The notes: a model not told the origin generated them from the letters alone. A stretch of DNA of 64,000 nucleotides from Clostridiaceae bacterium BL-3 (GCA_902809985.1 CADDXC010000001.1:1302001-1366000); one strand, 5' to 3'. Positions 1-8,383 are shown, numbered from the stretch's first letter. Translations and numbers: made by a program.

Positions 1-468
1 CATCAAAACCACATCATGCCATAAGCCATTATTCATTTTTCCCAGTTTTTCTCTTATGCCTATTTTTCTGAAACCACATTTTTTGTGAAGAGCTATGCTT
101 CCAGTATTCTCTTTTATAACTGCAGATTGCAGAGTCCAGAATCCACTTTGTTCCGATAATTTAATTAAATTTTTTAAAAGAGCAGTTCCCATGCCCTTTC
201 CTCTGTATTCTTTTCCTATATATATACTTACTTCTGCAACACCTGCATATACACATCTACTTGAAATTGGGCTTAAAGCTGCCCAGCCCAATACTCTATT
301 ATCCAAACATGCTATTAATCTACATGATTTAATATGGCTGTTATCCCAATCCGGCCATTTAGGCACCTCAGTCTGAAATGTAGATCTACCCGTGTTAATA
401 CCTTCCAAATAAATTTTTGATACCTCTCGCCAGTGTCTTTCTGTCATTTTTTCAATTTTACAATTCAT
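1..468 (-). CDS. GNAT N-acetyltransferase, phosphinothricin-acetyltransferase-like (C-terminus cut by window edge)
   Basis: The reverse strand reads open from an ATG at 468, preceded by GGAGGC, to the window edge, giving about 156 residues. The N-terminus (MNCKIEKMTERHWREVSKIY) and the stretch YIGKEYRGKGMGTALLKNLI match the GNAT acetyl-CoA loop (R/Q-x-x-G-x-G/A), here RGKGMGTAL. The later ENTGSIALHKKCGFRKIG is the usual GNAT helix and strand that close the fold. The order of motifs resembles Pat/Bar-type acetyltransferases, which acetylate amino groups of small toxic amino acids, but the substrate cannot be read from sequence. The gene is on the same strand as arsM and 37 bp from its stop, so it could be the last gene of that operon. 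The C-terminus is missing only because the window ends. Confidence 0.8.
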   Translation of the reverse strand, partial: MNCKIEKMTERHWREVSKIYLEGINTGRSTFQTEVPKWPDWDNSHIKSCRLIACLDNRVLGWAALSPISSRCVYAGVAEVSIYIGKEYRGKGMGTALLKNLIKLSEQSGFWTLQSAVIKENTGSIALHKKCGFRKIGIREKLGKMNNGLWHDVVLM

Positions 469-505
469 TTTCAAGCCTCCAAATTTACACTATACAATAC
501 TTATC

Positions 506-1324
506 CTAAAATTTATACGCTTTTACATGTGCCCCTGCAAAGGCTCCATCAATAAGTGCTGCATCTATTTTACTGTATGCATCACCTGAATTTTTCTGTT
601 TTGCAATATCTTCTATAACATCTCTGGTGTATATATTTACCGGCGTTATTTTAATATCTTTAAATCCAACTTTTTTAAGTATTTCCTCATATTTCTTAAC
701 TGACAAGGCACCTGCAATACACCCTACCCACATTTCCACGCTATGCCTTATACTTTCTGGTACATGCTTAAGAACAACAATATCTGCGATTGCCAGCCTT
801 CCACCTTTTTTTAATACCCTATAAGCCTCAGACAAGGCTTTTTCCTTACTTTCACAAAGATTTATCACACAATTCGACATAATAATATCTACAATCTCAT
901 TTTGAAGTGGTATATCCTCGATAAGGCCTTTCAAAAATTCAACATTTGTTGCGCCCATTTTTTCTTTGTTTTTGTTAGCAAGCTCCAGCATTTCATCAGT
1001 CATGTCCAGTCCATAAACTTTTCCAGTTGGTCCAACGTACCTTGAAGACATAAGTACATCAATGCCACCACCACTTCCCAGATCAAGTACAGTTTCACCA
1101 TTCTTCAATCCTGCAAATAGTAATGGGTTTGCACAACCCAAAGATGCTTCCACAGCTTCTTTGGGTAACTCATTTAAATTTTCCCTTCCATAGATAAGCG
1201 AAGATCTGCTTAAACCACTACAGCAGGAAGACGTTAAGCAGCAATTATTTCCCATTCCGCTATTGACTTTTTTTGCAATACCACCATAATACTTTTTTAC
1301 CTTATTTTTTACATCATACTCCAT
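506..1324 (-). CDS. arsM: Arsenite S-adenosylmethionine methyltransferase
   Basis: This 272-residue protein is a class I SAM methyltransferase that methylates As(III). The SAM motif LDLGSGGGIDVL lies at about residues 80-91. The three cysteines that bind arsenic in ArsM proteins are present in their usual contexts: SLGCANP (C64), NCVINL (C152) and GCIAGAL (C202). An additional cysteine-rich N-terminus (CC at 28-29 and CC at 34-35) could add metal ligands. The ATG at 1324 has GGGGAAGGA upstream. It follows the marR-like gene by 24 bp on the same strand, so the two form an operon. Methylated trivalent arsenicals are volatile or toxic to competitors; the sequence does not say which outcome matters here. 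Confidence 0.92.
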   Translation of the reverse strand: MEYDVKNKVKKYYGGIAKKVNSGMGNNCCLTSSCCSGLSRSSLIYGRENLNELPKEAVEASLGCANPLLFAGLKNGETVLDLGSGGGIDVLMSSRYVGPTGKVYGLDMTDEMLELANKNKEKMGATNVEFLKGLIEDIPLQNEIVDIIMSNCVINLCESKEKALSEAYRVLKKGGRLAIADIVVLKHVPESIRHSVEMWVGCIAGALSVKKYEEILKKVGFKDIKITPVNIYTRDVIEDIAKQKNSGDAYSKIDAALIDGAFAGAHVKAYKF

Positions 1325-1348
1325 TTATATCCTTCCCCTTTCATTTTA

Positions 1349-1795
1349 CTATTGACAACATTCATTTTTGCTGACAGCCTCAATAAGTATTTCTATACTT
1401 TCTATTACCTGTTTCTGTTTATCTGCTGGTATAAAATCATAAATTTTTTTAAAGTACATATTCATTCCTTCTTCAATACCTTTAAATATTTTTACACCAC
1501 TTTCAGTAAGTGATATAGTCACATATCTTCTGTCCTGTGGATCAATATCCCTTATTGCTAAACCGTCAGTGACAAGGTTATTTACAGTTCTACTCATGGT
1601 ACTATTTTTAAGATCTAGTAATTGAGCCAATTCATTCAATGAAATACTTCTTGCACGTCCTATCTCCACCAAAGCATGACATTGAGCCATTGTTATTCCA
1701 CAACAGGCAAGCTCGCTTTCGCTCAATATTCCAAGCTTTCTCTCAAGTATTCTAATCATTTCCCTTAATCGCTTTGGTTCACTTACATCGTTCAT
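1349..1795 (-). CDS. MarR-family transcriptional regulator, cysteine-rich
   Basis: This is a 148-residue winged-helix regulator. The DNA-binding region is around residues 53-100 (LNELAQLLDLKNSTMSRTVN, then the wing DPQDRRYVTISLTESG), as in MarR proteins. C31, C32 and C39 sit in the dimerisation/effector region (ACCGITMAQCH), and the protein ends in ECCQ (C146, C147). Because the next gene is arsM, these thiols may sense As(III); that is inference, and the usual ars regulator is ArsR rather than MarR. The start ATG at 1795 has GAGGTGATTAC upstream. The promoter carries a 13-bp palindrome over its -10 box, consistent with autoregulation. Confidence 0.85.
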   Translation of the reverse strand: MNDVSEPKRLREMIRILERKLGILSESELACCGITMAQCHALVEIGRARSISLNELAQLLDLKNSTMSRTVNNLVTDGLAIRDIDPQDRRYVTISLTESGVKIFKGIEEGMNMYFKKIYDFIPADKQKQVIESIEILIEAVSKNECCQ

Positions 1796-1816
1796 ATGTA
1801 ATCACCTCTTATAATT

Positions 1817-1846
1817 ATTGTATCATACAACAATTAGAATATACAA
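1817..1846 (-). promoter_or_regulatory. marR-arsM promoter with palindromic operator
   Basis: On the reverse strand a -35 box TTGTAT (1846-1841) is separated by 18 bp from -10 TACAAT (1822-1817), with a TG extended -10. The palindrome TTGTATCATACAA (1818-1830) lies across the -10 box, where a bound dimer would exclude RNA polymerase. It is 22 bp upstream of the marR start codon. Confidence 0.6.
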
Positions 1847-2010
1847 CTATTATTTGATTTTATACAGAGAGAAATACAGTATAAATAAAGAAAGTAAAAA
1901 AATAAAAGTAAATAGTACTCTTGTCCTACTTGCTTTTATTTTCATAAATATTATACAAAATATCTATCAAATATAACAAAATGAGAGAGTTACAGCTTTT
2001 TTCACCTGTT

Positions 2011-2946
2011 TTACCTTATACTTGAATTTCGCTTAGATGAACCACTTTTATTGGAACCATTCTTATGTCCACTTTCTTTAACTTTCCTATTGTTAATATT
2101 TTTGATTGAACTTCGATTTGTTTTAATCTTATTTACACCTGGATGCTGCAGCTGTTTTGAATAAGATTTTCTTTTGCTGTTATATCTATTTGAAATAGAA
2201 TTATGACTACTATTAGTACTATTTTTCCATTGAAAGCTATTATTATTTGGCTTTTTATAATTACTTTCACTATTCAAATATCTATTATTTATCATATTGT
2301 CAGTACTTTTTACATTTTTATTTGGATCCTTATTTGAATTTCCATTCGTACTCTTATTTGATCCTCCATTTGAATTTTTATTTAAAATTATACTACCGTT
2401 GGACTGAATTTTAACCTTCAAATCAGAAGTTTCCATATTTAATTTGAATTTAGAAATATTTACGTTTTTACCATTTATATCAATAGAAATAGTTTTTGTC
2501 TTTATATACTCCTCATCAATAAACTTATCTTTTTTGGATTGATCAATTATTATCTTCAAACCATCATTGATATTCACATTATCTATCTTAACCTGACTCA
2601 ATATTTTACTCCCGTCATCATCCAATGCTTTAAAAGAAATAATTCTGTTTAAAAAATTTACTTTTAACTCAATATCGGGGTTTATATTTACCAGAACTGT
2701 AGCTGACGGACTGTAATAAGCTTTAGCTCCACCACCTATAATCAATACAAACATTATACACGCTGCAGCTAGTATTTTTCTTGCACTAAAAGGATAAAAT
2801 CTATGTACAATTTGATTTCCCATAAATTCTTCACCAATATTAGGTTTTTTACCATTGCAGTCCACTTTAATAAATTCGCCGTAAGGAGTAAGCAAATTAG
2901 CACACTTACCATCTATACTTATTACTATACCTTCTCTTTTATTCAT
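2011..2946 (-). CDS. rsgI: RsgI-family anti-sigma-I factor with Ser/Asn/Lys-rich outer domain
   Basis: I place the start at the ATG at 2946, which has TAGGTGAAAGC upstream, giving 311 residues and an 8-bp overlap with sigI. An upstream in-frame GTG at 2955 is less likely. The N-terminal RsgI domain (REGIVISIDGKCANLLTPYG, about residues 4-50) binds SigI in the cytoplasm. One membrane helix (ILAAACIMFVLIIGGG) follows at about 60-78. The outer domain starts with the conserved RsgI stretch SATVLVNINPDIELKVNFLN. The last 110 residues are low-complexity, rich in S, N and K, with no carbohydrate-binding or PA14 domain such as the cellulolytic clostridia have. The stimulus is therefore unknown; a basic, flexible tail could contact wall polymers. 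Confidence 0.85.
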   Translation of the reverse strand: MNKREGIVISIDGKCANLLTPYGEFIKVDCNGKKPNIGEEFMGNQIVHRFYPFSARKILAAACIMFVLIIGGGAKAYYSPSATVLVNINPDIELKVNFLNRIISFKALDDDGSKILSQVKIDNVNINDGLKIIIDQSKKDKFIDEEYIKTKTISIDINGKNVNISKFKLNMETSDLKVKIQSNGSIILNKNSNGGSNKSTNGNSNKDPNKNVKSTDNMINNRYLNSESNYKKPNNNSFQWKNSTNSSHNSISNRYNSKRKSYSKQLQHPGVNKIKTNRSSIKNINNRKVKESGHKNGSNKSGSSKRNSSIR

Positions 2947-3625
2947 TGCTTTCACCTACTTTTATATTTAAATAAGACTTTATATAAATAAATTTTTCAC
3001 TATTAAATAATATAAATAGAGCAATAATATATTTTCTCCACTTATCGACAAATTTTCTGTTAAATCCAGTATATGCACATATTTTCTTAATAGGAAGCCT
3101 CCTGTTATGTAAAATGTAACTGCTGATTTCATCATTGTTGCATATTTTCAAGGCAATTCCTAAGGCACTATTTCTTGTATCCTTATGTTTTGGACTGCTA
3201 TTTACAAGGTTATTGAAATTAATTTTATATTTTGCGAGCTCTTTGCTAAACTCAATAATTTCGTCCGCTCTATTTTTATTTTCCCTTTCTATCTCAAAAC
3301 TGTCTATGGCACTACTATTATCCAATTTTTCCATATCATATTGGTCATTGTCAAAAGTAAGCAATGGTAAATTTTTATTTTTTCTAAAATAGTCGATCAA
3401 TGCATTTTTGATTATAATTTTTGCATATGTATAAAAATTTCCTTTACATTCTGTATAGTTATCACAGGCCTTGTTGAAGGCAATTAATGCAATGCTGAGT
3501 TCATCGTCATTTTCCCATTGAAGATATTTTTTTGAAATAGAGTAGGTACATTTATATATAAAATTTTTATTTTCATTAATAAACTGGCTTTTATTTTTAC
3601 GAATTAAGTGATTAATATTCTGCAT
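2939..3625 (-). CDS. sigI: RNA polymerase sigma factor SigI
   Basis: This is a 228-residue alternative sigma factor of the SigI group. Sigma region 2 is at about residues 20-90 (LSIALIAFNKACDNY, then GNFYTYAKIIIKNALIDYFRKN). The C-terminal DNA-binding region has the SigI-type stretch RRLPIKKICAYTGFNRKFVDKWRKYIIALFIL. It overlaps rsgI by 8 bp and is read first, the standard sigI-rsgI order in which the membrane anti-sigma holds the sigma factor until a signal arrives. The ATG at 3625 has GAGGTGATTTC directly upstream. A C-rich -35 and CGTA -10 upstream (3650-3677) suggest autoregulation. Confidence 0.88.
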   Translation of the reverse strand: MQNINHLIRKNKSQFINENKNFIYKCTYSISKKYLQWENDDELSIALIAFNKACDNYTECKGNFYTYAKIIIKNALIDYFRKNKNLPLLTFDNDQYDMEKLDNSSAIDSFEIERENKNRADEIIEFSKELAKYKINFNNLVNSSPKHKDTRNSALGIALKICNNDEISSYILHNRRLPIKKICAYTGFNRKFVDKWRKYIIALFILFNSEKFIYIKSYLNIKVGESNE

Positions 3626-3649
3626 GAAATCACCTCATATATTATATTA

Positions 3650-3677
3650 TACGAAATAAATGAGAACTTTAGGGGGT
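3650..3677 (-). promoter_or_regulatory. Candidate SigI-dependent promoter of sigI-rsgI
   Basis: Read on the reverse strand, ACCCCCT (3677-3671) is followed after 17 bp by CGTA (3653-3650). SigI promoters described in Bacillus and Clostridium have a C-rich -35 (ACCCCC) and a CGAA/CGWA -10. The element is 25-50 bp upstream of the sigI start. It is assigned by motif resemblance only. Confidence 0.45.
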
Positions 3678-3696
3678 GTAGCGCAAATTATTTCGT

Positions 3697-3727
3697 AACC
3701 CCTTCAAAATATAATAGAGATATCGTA
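3697..3727 (+). promoter_or_regulatory. Candidate SigI-like promoter facing the DUF5667 gene
   Basis: AACCCC (3697-3702) and CGTA (3724-3727) lie on the forward strand, 21 bp apart, about 80 bp upstream of the secreted DUF5667 gene. The wider spacing than in the opposing sigI promoter makes this weaker. If real, the divergent gene is a SigI target. Confidence 0.25.
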
Positions 3728-3804
3728 TATTTTAGTGATCGATCAAGCTTAATTAAAATAAAAACAAGAATTAAACTTTTATGCATTTAGAAAGGATGAG
3801 CAAT

Positions 3805-4866
3805 ATGAAAAAATTAATGATTTTAGCAGCAAGCGCAGTGATGGCACTGGGTATAACGAATGTAACATTTGCTTCTGAACCAATATCTCTAAAAGATCAA
3901 GCCGGTATAACGCCGGACAGCATCTTATACCCGGCAGATAAAGTTATAGATGCTATACAGATTACATTGTCTTTTTCAGATAGTGCAAAAGCAAGTACAT
4001 TATCAGATATAGCTGAAGAAAAGTTAGGTGAAAGCGAAATTATGGTAGACAAAAACAATCAGAGTCTTGCAAATACAGCTATCGATGATTACAAAAACTA
4101 TATGGATAGAGCTGAAAGTAAAATTGAGGATACACTAAATAATAATAAAAATACATATAATCAAGATAAACTAAAAAATCTAGAATATGTGGAAGATAAA
4201 ATTATAATTAAAGAAAAGAAATCCCTGTATATATTGACTAAACTTCAGAATAAGGTTAGCGGTAATGCAAAAACCGTACTAGCAAAGATCATAGAAATAC
4301 AGACAGCAAAAAGAAATGCCATATTAGCTGTCAAAAAAGAACGTGTACTCTATATTAATGCTAAAAAGCAATACAATGAGGCTAAAATAGCTCTCGAGAA
4401 AGCAAAAAAATCAGGAGACGAAACAGCAATTAAAGCTGCTGAAGATTTATTGGGACAAAAACAACAGGCGCTGGATACAGAAAAACAGAATTTTGTAAAA
4501 GCTGTTCAAACAAAGAAAGAAGTTTCTAAGATAAGTGTAGGCAAATTAATAAAAGAATCAAAAATACAGAAAAGGAAAAATTTAAAACTTAATGTAATTA
4601 AAAAACCAAACAAAACAAACACCCCTGTAACTAAAACAGCTGTAACTAAAAATACAATAACTAATGAAACATTGGGTACGGCTGTAACAAATCCATCTGC
4701 ATCAAAACCTGCTGTAGTAAATAATAAAAATGTAAAAAAGCGCTCAGTAAAAGTTGTAAAAAATCGAATTAAAAAAGAGTCATGTAATAATAAAATTAGA
4801 GAAAAAAATCAAAGCAAGATAACCAGTAATGGCAACAGACAGAAGTCTGTAAAATTACAGCATTAA
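3805..4866 (+). CDS. Secreted DUF5667-domain protein with lysine-rich tail
   Basis: The best start is the ATG at 3805 (MKKLMILAAS), because AGAAAGGA lies just upstream and a signal peptide starts there (cleavage expected after TFA, about residue 24). Two earlier in-frame ATGs (3781, 3796) would put extra residues in front of it. The mature protein begins with the DUF5667-type segment (DQAGITPDSILYPADKVIDA and the helical stretch after it, about residues 30-150). A long helical region follows (about 150-260), then a Lys/Asn/Thr-rich, strongly basic tail. Function is unknown. It is divergent from sigI-rsgI, and both this tail and the RsgI tail are basic and low-complexity, so the two may act on the same surface. 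Confidence 0.7.
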   Translation: MKKLMILAASAVMALGITNVTFASEPISLKDQAGITPDSILYPADKVIDAIQITLSFSDSAKASTLSDIAEEKLGESEIMVDKNNQSLANTAIDDYKNYMDRAESKIEDTLNNNKNTYNQDKLKNLEYVEDKIIIKEKKSLYILTKLQNKVSGNAKTVLAKIIEIQTAKRNAILAVKKERVLYINAKKQYNEAKIALEKAKKSGDETAIKAAEDLLGQKQQALDTEKQNFVKAVQTKKEVSKISVGKLIKESKIQKRKNLKLNVIKKPNKTNTPVTKTAVTKNTITNETLGTAVTNPSASKPAVVNNKNVKKRSVKVVKNRIKKESCNNKIREKNQSKITSNGNRQKSVKLQH

Positions 4867-4880
4867 AACTATTTTTTAAT

Positions 4881-4922
4881 GGGGTCTGACCCCCTTACAG
4901 AAAATGGTAAGGGGTCAGACCC
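4881..4922. repeat. GGGGTCTGACCCC palindromic element, REP-like, also a terminator candidate
   Basis: GGGGTCTGACCCCCTTAC (4881-4898) is matched by the inverted copy GTAAGGGGTCAGACCC (4907-4922), leaving a short AGAAAATG loop. Each arm is itself nearly palindromic. It sits between two convergent genes and supplies the TGA stop (4917-4915) of the NUDIX gene. Similar GGGGTCTGACCCC palindromes recur as dispersed REP-like elements in many bacteria (from memory). As the only GC-rich hairpin here it could also end transcription on both strands. Confidence 0.7.
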
Positions 4923-5400
4923 TAGATAAAATGTCGTAGATTTCATCATATTTGAATATCTCTCCACACAAAAGCATATCTTTAAACTCTCCCGCTGATA
5001 CAAACTTTACATCACTGACTTCTTCCTTCTGAAGAGCTAATTTGGATAGTTCAATATTCATGTATACAAAATAAATATCCCAAATAATATTACCCTGAAA
5101 TATTCTTCTGATAAAATTCAAGTCATCTTTTTTAATACATATTCCCAATTCTTCTTCTACTTCTCTTATAGATCCATCCACTGTATTCTCTCCGCTGACC
5201 ATGCATCCTGTTGTCAATGTCCAAATATTAGGAAGGATCTTCTTATTATCAGACCTTTTCTGAATCAATATTTCAAATTTATCATTTATTATCCAAACTT
5301 CAGCTGCCAGATGATACTGTCCTCTGCTTAAGATATCAGTGCGTTTTTTCATCAAACCTGTTTTATGCCCTTTGTTATCATATATATCCCACAATTCCAC
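4915..5400 (-). CDS. NUDIX hydrolase, isopentenyl-diphosphate-isomerase-like subgroup
   Basis: The 161-residue protein carries a perfect NUDIX box (G-x5-E-x7-R-E-U-x-E-E-x-G-U): GCMVSGENTVDGSIREVEEE followed by LGI at about residues 65-87. The box binds divalent metal for hydrolysis of nucleoside-diphosphate-linked substrates. The N-terminus (MELWDIYDNKGHKTGLMKKR) is typical of the small Idi/YfcD-like NUDIX proteins of Firmicutes, whose substrates are poorly defined. The start is GTG at 5400 with AAGGGGG upstream. The last residues and stop codon (LSRV-stop) are encoded inside the GGGGTCTGACCCC hairpin, so its native 3' end may have been changed by that element. Confidence 0.85.
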   Translation of the reverse strand: MELWDIYDNKGHKTGLMKKRTDILSRGQYHLAAEVWIINDKFEILIQKRSDNKKILPNIWTLTTGCMVSGENTVDGSIREVEEELGICIKKDDLNFIRRIFQGNIIWDIYFVYMNIELSKLALQKEEVSDVKFVSAGEFKDMLLCGEIFKYDEIYDILSRV

Positions 5401-5601
5401 TTGAAATACCCCCTTACATTTTCTCTTAATTATAATTCCAATTATATCAATAAACCATTTTACAGTTCCATTATAACTGAACTACAGCTAATTCTAACAA
5501 TAATTTCTATTTTTAGGACTAAAAAAATAGTTCCCCAGTTTTAAAACCAGAAAAACTACTTTTTAAAATATTCCATATTAAATTTGACACTCAGCAATCA
5601 G

Positions 5602-6117
5602 TTACATCCTAAAGCACCTATTCATCGAGTACAAAAAATTATAAAAATTCGCATGCCTTATTTCATCTGTAATAATTTCAGTCAGCATATTTATGTGAAT
5701 TCTACTCTGCATTGCAAATAATATTTTTCTGTACCTTTCAACTGCTGCTAGCTCTCCATATAGTGCCCTTTTTACGCCGTCACAAAAGTGTTCAGGATAT
5801 TGCATTTCTTCATTTTGAAGTTCAGATATATTTTCACCGGTCAGATCGTGATAAATTTGCCTAAACATCCTATTGTGCTTACTCTCGTTATCCCTGATTC
5901 CCACTATAATGTTTCTGGATTCTTCATTAGGAGAATTTTTTATCAGGTAGTCATAGAAGAGTTCATCTTCCCTTTCTCCAGATACAGCCTCTCTTATCAA
6001 ATTAATCGCTTCAGGTAAATTGCCCGGATAGGTATAAGGTCTCTCATCAATACCGTTTGGCAAATTTGCTGCATGCCTCATAAAGCAGCACTTAAAAGTA
6101 TATGGACAATAATTCAT
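5602..6117 (-). CDS. Ferritin-like/rubrerythrin-like domain protein
   Basis: I start it at the ATG at 6117 (MNYCPYTFKCC), which has AGGAGTG upstream, giving 171 residues. A longer frame to 6198 exists but encodes an unlikely Tyr/Ile-rich leader. Helical segments carry spaced Glu/His residues: LPEAINLIREAVSGEREDEL, IRDNESKHNRMF, LYGELAAVERYR and ITDEIRHANF. These include two E-x-x-H motifs (ESKH and EIRH), as in ferritin-like di-iron proteins. The family in clostridia is often annotated as ferritin-like and is linked loosely with oxidative stress or sporulation. The Cys-rich start (CPYTFKCC) is a possible extra metal site. Substrate and role are unknown. Confidence 0.65.
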   Translation of the reverse strand: MNYCPYTFKCCFMRHAANLPNGIDERPYTYPGNLPEAINLIREAVSGEREDELFYDYLIKNSPNEESRNIIVGIRDNESKHNRMFRQIYHDLTGENISELQNEEMQYPEHFCDGVKRALYGELAAVERYRKILFAMQSRIHINMLTEIITDEIRHANFYNFLYSMNRCFRM

Positions 6118-6229
6118 TTTTTCACTCCTAATTTGTAAACTATACTTATATATTATTATATATTTAAAATAATAGTTACAAATTTTAAATTCAAACATCT
6201 TTTACTGAAAATATCCATATACCTAAATA

Positions 6230-6901
6230 TTAGACTTCTGTGCTGGCAGCGTTATTTCTATTTTGATCTTTTTTTCTTTCTTTTAAAAATACAGTAACTG
6301 CCGGAATAAGCGATATTATTATAATGGCAATTATTACATAGGAAAAATTATGTTTTATAAAAGGTAGACTTCCAAAAAAGTACCCTCCCCCTAAAAACAG
6401 GGACACCCACAGGAACCCTCCAAGCATATTATAAGTTATAAATTTTAAATATCCCATTTCACCAATTCCCGCTACAAAAGGTACAAAAGTTCTTATTATA
6501 GGGATAAATCTTCCCAGCACTATAGCCATAGGACCATATTTTTCATAAAACCTGTGTGCCTTATGAATATGCTCCTTATTGATAAATTTCATATTCTCCC
6601 TTCTTAAAATACCACTTCCAATTTTTTTACCTATGTAATAGTTGGCAGTATCGCCTATTACCGCAGCTAAAAAAAATACGATAAACAAAGTAAATATCTC
6701 CAGCATATTTTCTGAAGCAAGTGCTCCCGTTGCAAAAATAATGGAATCTCCCGGTAAAAAAGGTGTGACCACTAAACCTGTTTCACAAAATATAACTGCA
6801 AATATTATACCATATGTCAACATCCCATAATTTTGTATTATGATATTTAAATACTTATCAAGATGCAGCATAATGTCAATTAAATTCACCATAAAATTCA
6901 T
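6230..6901 (-). CDS. DedA-family membrane protein
   Basis: The 223-residue protein has the DedA/SNARE-associated (VTT) domain. It shows the motif GDSIIFATGALA near residue 53, the re-entrant AVIGDTANYYIGKKIG, and RFIPIIRTFVPFVAGIGEM with the conserved FxPxxRTFxPxxAG signature. Four to five membrane helices follow. DedA proteins act as lipid (undecaprenyl phosphate or phospholipid) transporters or scramblases in bacteria. The ATG at 6901 has AAAGGAGA upstream. It follows the glycolipid synthase gene on the same strand by about 130 bp, so both concern membrane lipids, but co-transcription is not shown. Confidence 0.88.
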   Translation of the reverse strand: MNFMVNLIDIMLHLDKYLNIIIQNYGMLTYGIIFAVIFCETGLVVTPFLPGDSIIFATGALASENMLEIFTLFIVFFLAAVIGDTANYYIGKKIGSGILRRENMKFINKEHIHKAHRFYEKYGPMAIVLGRFIPIIRTFVPFVAGIGEMGYLKFITYNMLGGFLWVSLFLGGGYFFGSLPFIKHNFSYVIIAIIIISLIPAVTVFLKERKKDQNRNNAASTEV

Positions 6902-7028
6902 ACTTTTTATCTCCTTTTATTATATAAAACCTGTAAATGTACTCTTCTACAAAATAATATATTACACGCACAAGGTTAAAATATAATTAAAAAATAATTA
7001 TATTTCAAATAAAATTTTTTAATGCCGC

Positions 7029-8198
7029 TTACATATTTATTTTGGAGATTAAAAAGTCTGCATCTTTTTCTGTGACTTCATCAAAATTACTTTTTATACT
7101 TAAAATAAAATTTACAATGTCCTCTGCCGCATCTGGGTTAGTATAAATTCTCTGGAATCTTTTGATTTTATTTAGCTCTTGCGAATTATTTGCAATTAAA
7201 TCAGTTACAGCATCTTTTATTTTATCTGTATCCGCACACACTATTCCAAGATTATGTTTTTCAACAAATCTGGGATTGCCCTCTTCCTGTCCCGGCAGAG
7301 CACCTGTTATTATTAAAGGCACATTGCAGGCTACCGCTTCCATGATTACATTAGGACTTCCCCTCATAAACGCGATATCAGAACTCTGCATTAAATCCTG
7401 TATATTTTCCGTAAATCCATATATCTCAACTCTATCACCATATTTATGGGCAAGTGCTTTTTCAAGTTTGTTCTCAAGAGCCTTATTCCTGCCTGCTACA
7501 ATTTTTACTGTACAATTAAAATTTTCCAACAGAATTTCAGCTATTTTTTTCATATTGCCAACACCCTCGCCGCCGCTCATTATAATACATCTAAATGGTT
7601 CCTTGCCATTATAATTGATATCTTTTTTAAAATTATAAGTATGATTGCAAAACCTCGAGCGCACTGGGAAACCCAAAACTTTTATTTTCTCTTCAGGAAC
7701 ACCAAATTTCATGCATTTATATTTTGCCTCCCGTGTAGGGCTTATTATGTAATCTGCCCTTGGATCTGCCCATAGAGGGGTTATACTTACTAAATCTGCA
7801 ATAAGCGTAACAAAAGGTATTGTAACATGATATTTTCTAAGTATATTTAAGATAGAACCATTAAAATTCGGATGTATAGTTAAAATCAAATCCGGTCTTG
7901 TCTCTTTTAACAAATCCAAAAACCTATCTTTTATCTTTAGCTCAATAATCTCATTGATGAGATACGGTTTGACAGATGATATATCCCATATAAGTTCCCA
8001 CAAATTTTCTGATTTTCTAGTTATAGGGCCATATGCTTTGGCCACATTTAATAACGTGGTCCCGCCAAGGGAAAATCCATCTACAATATGAATTTTGACA
8101 TTTTTGTTGTATGAAAATTTTTCGCATAAAGATTCCGCTATGCTTTTATGCCCATGTCCTGTAAAATCAGATGAAATAACAAGTATACTATTAATCAT
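7029..8198 (-). CDS. Processive diacylglycerol glycosyltransferase (MGDG-synthase/UgtP family)
   Basis: This is a 389-residue GT-B fold glycosyltransferase of family GT28. The N-terminal acceptor domain has the MGDG synthase signature (SDFTGHGHKSIAESL at about 9-23, and later NVAKAYGPI). The C-terminal donor domain has MSGGEGVGNMKKIAEILL and the sugar-nucleotide binding stretch MRGSPNVIMEAVACNVPLIITGALPGQEEGN at about 300-335. Members transfer glucose or galactose from UDP-sugars to diacylglycerol, making membrane glycolipids and lipoteichoic acid anchors. The ATG at 8198 has AGAGGGA upstream. Sugar specificity cannot be assigned. Confidence 0.85.
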   Translation of the reverse strand: MINSILVISSDFTGHGHKSIAESLCEKFSYNKNVKIHIVDGFSLGGTTLLNVAKAYGPITRKSENLWELIWDISSVKPYLINEIIELKIKDRFLDLLKETRPDLILTIHPNFNGSILNILRKYHVTIPFVTLIADLVSITPLWADPRADYIISPTREAKYKCMKFGVPEEKIKVLGFPVRSRFCNHTYNFKKDINYNGKEPFRCIIMSGGEGVGNMKKIAEILLENFNCTVKIVAGRNKALENKLEKALAHKYGDRVEIYGFTENIQDLMQSSDIAFMRGSPNVIMEAVACNVPLIITGALPGQEEGNPRFVEKHNLGIVCADTDKIKDAVTDLIANNSQELNKIKRFQRIYTNPDAAEDIVNFILSIKSNFDEVTEKDADFLISKINM

Positions 8199-8383
8199 AA
8201 TCAGTCCCTCTTATCAGTTAATTTATTATAATATAAATACAATTACTACTCTATTTTAATATATTACACAATTAAATCTAAAACAACATTAAGAATTAGT
8301 TAAAATTTTATTAAATCTTAATATTAAGCTAAAAAATAGATTACAATAGATAGGACATAAAAAATAAAGGAGCTGTGGATTTC

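Noticed and set aside
627..824. Many frames of 60-150 codons opposite annotated genes (this one opposite arsM)
   Set aside because: They overlap clear coding genes on the other strand, lack ribosome sites and have no recognisable domains.
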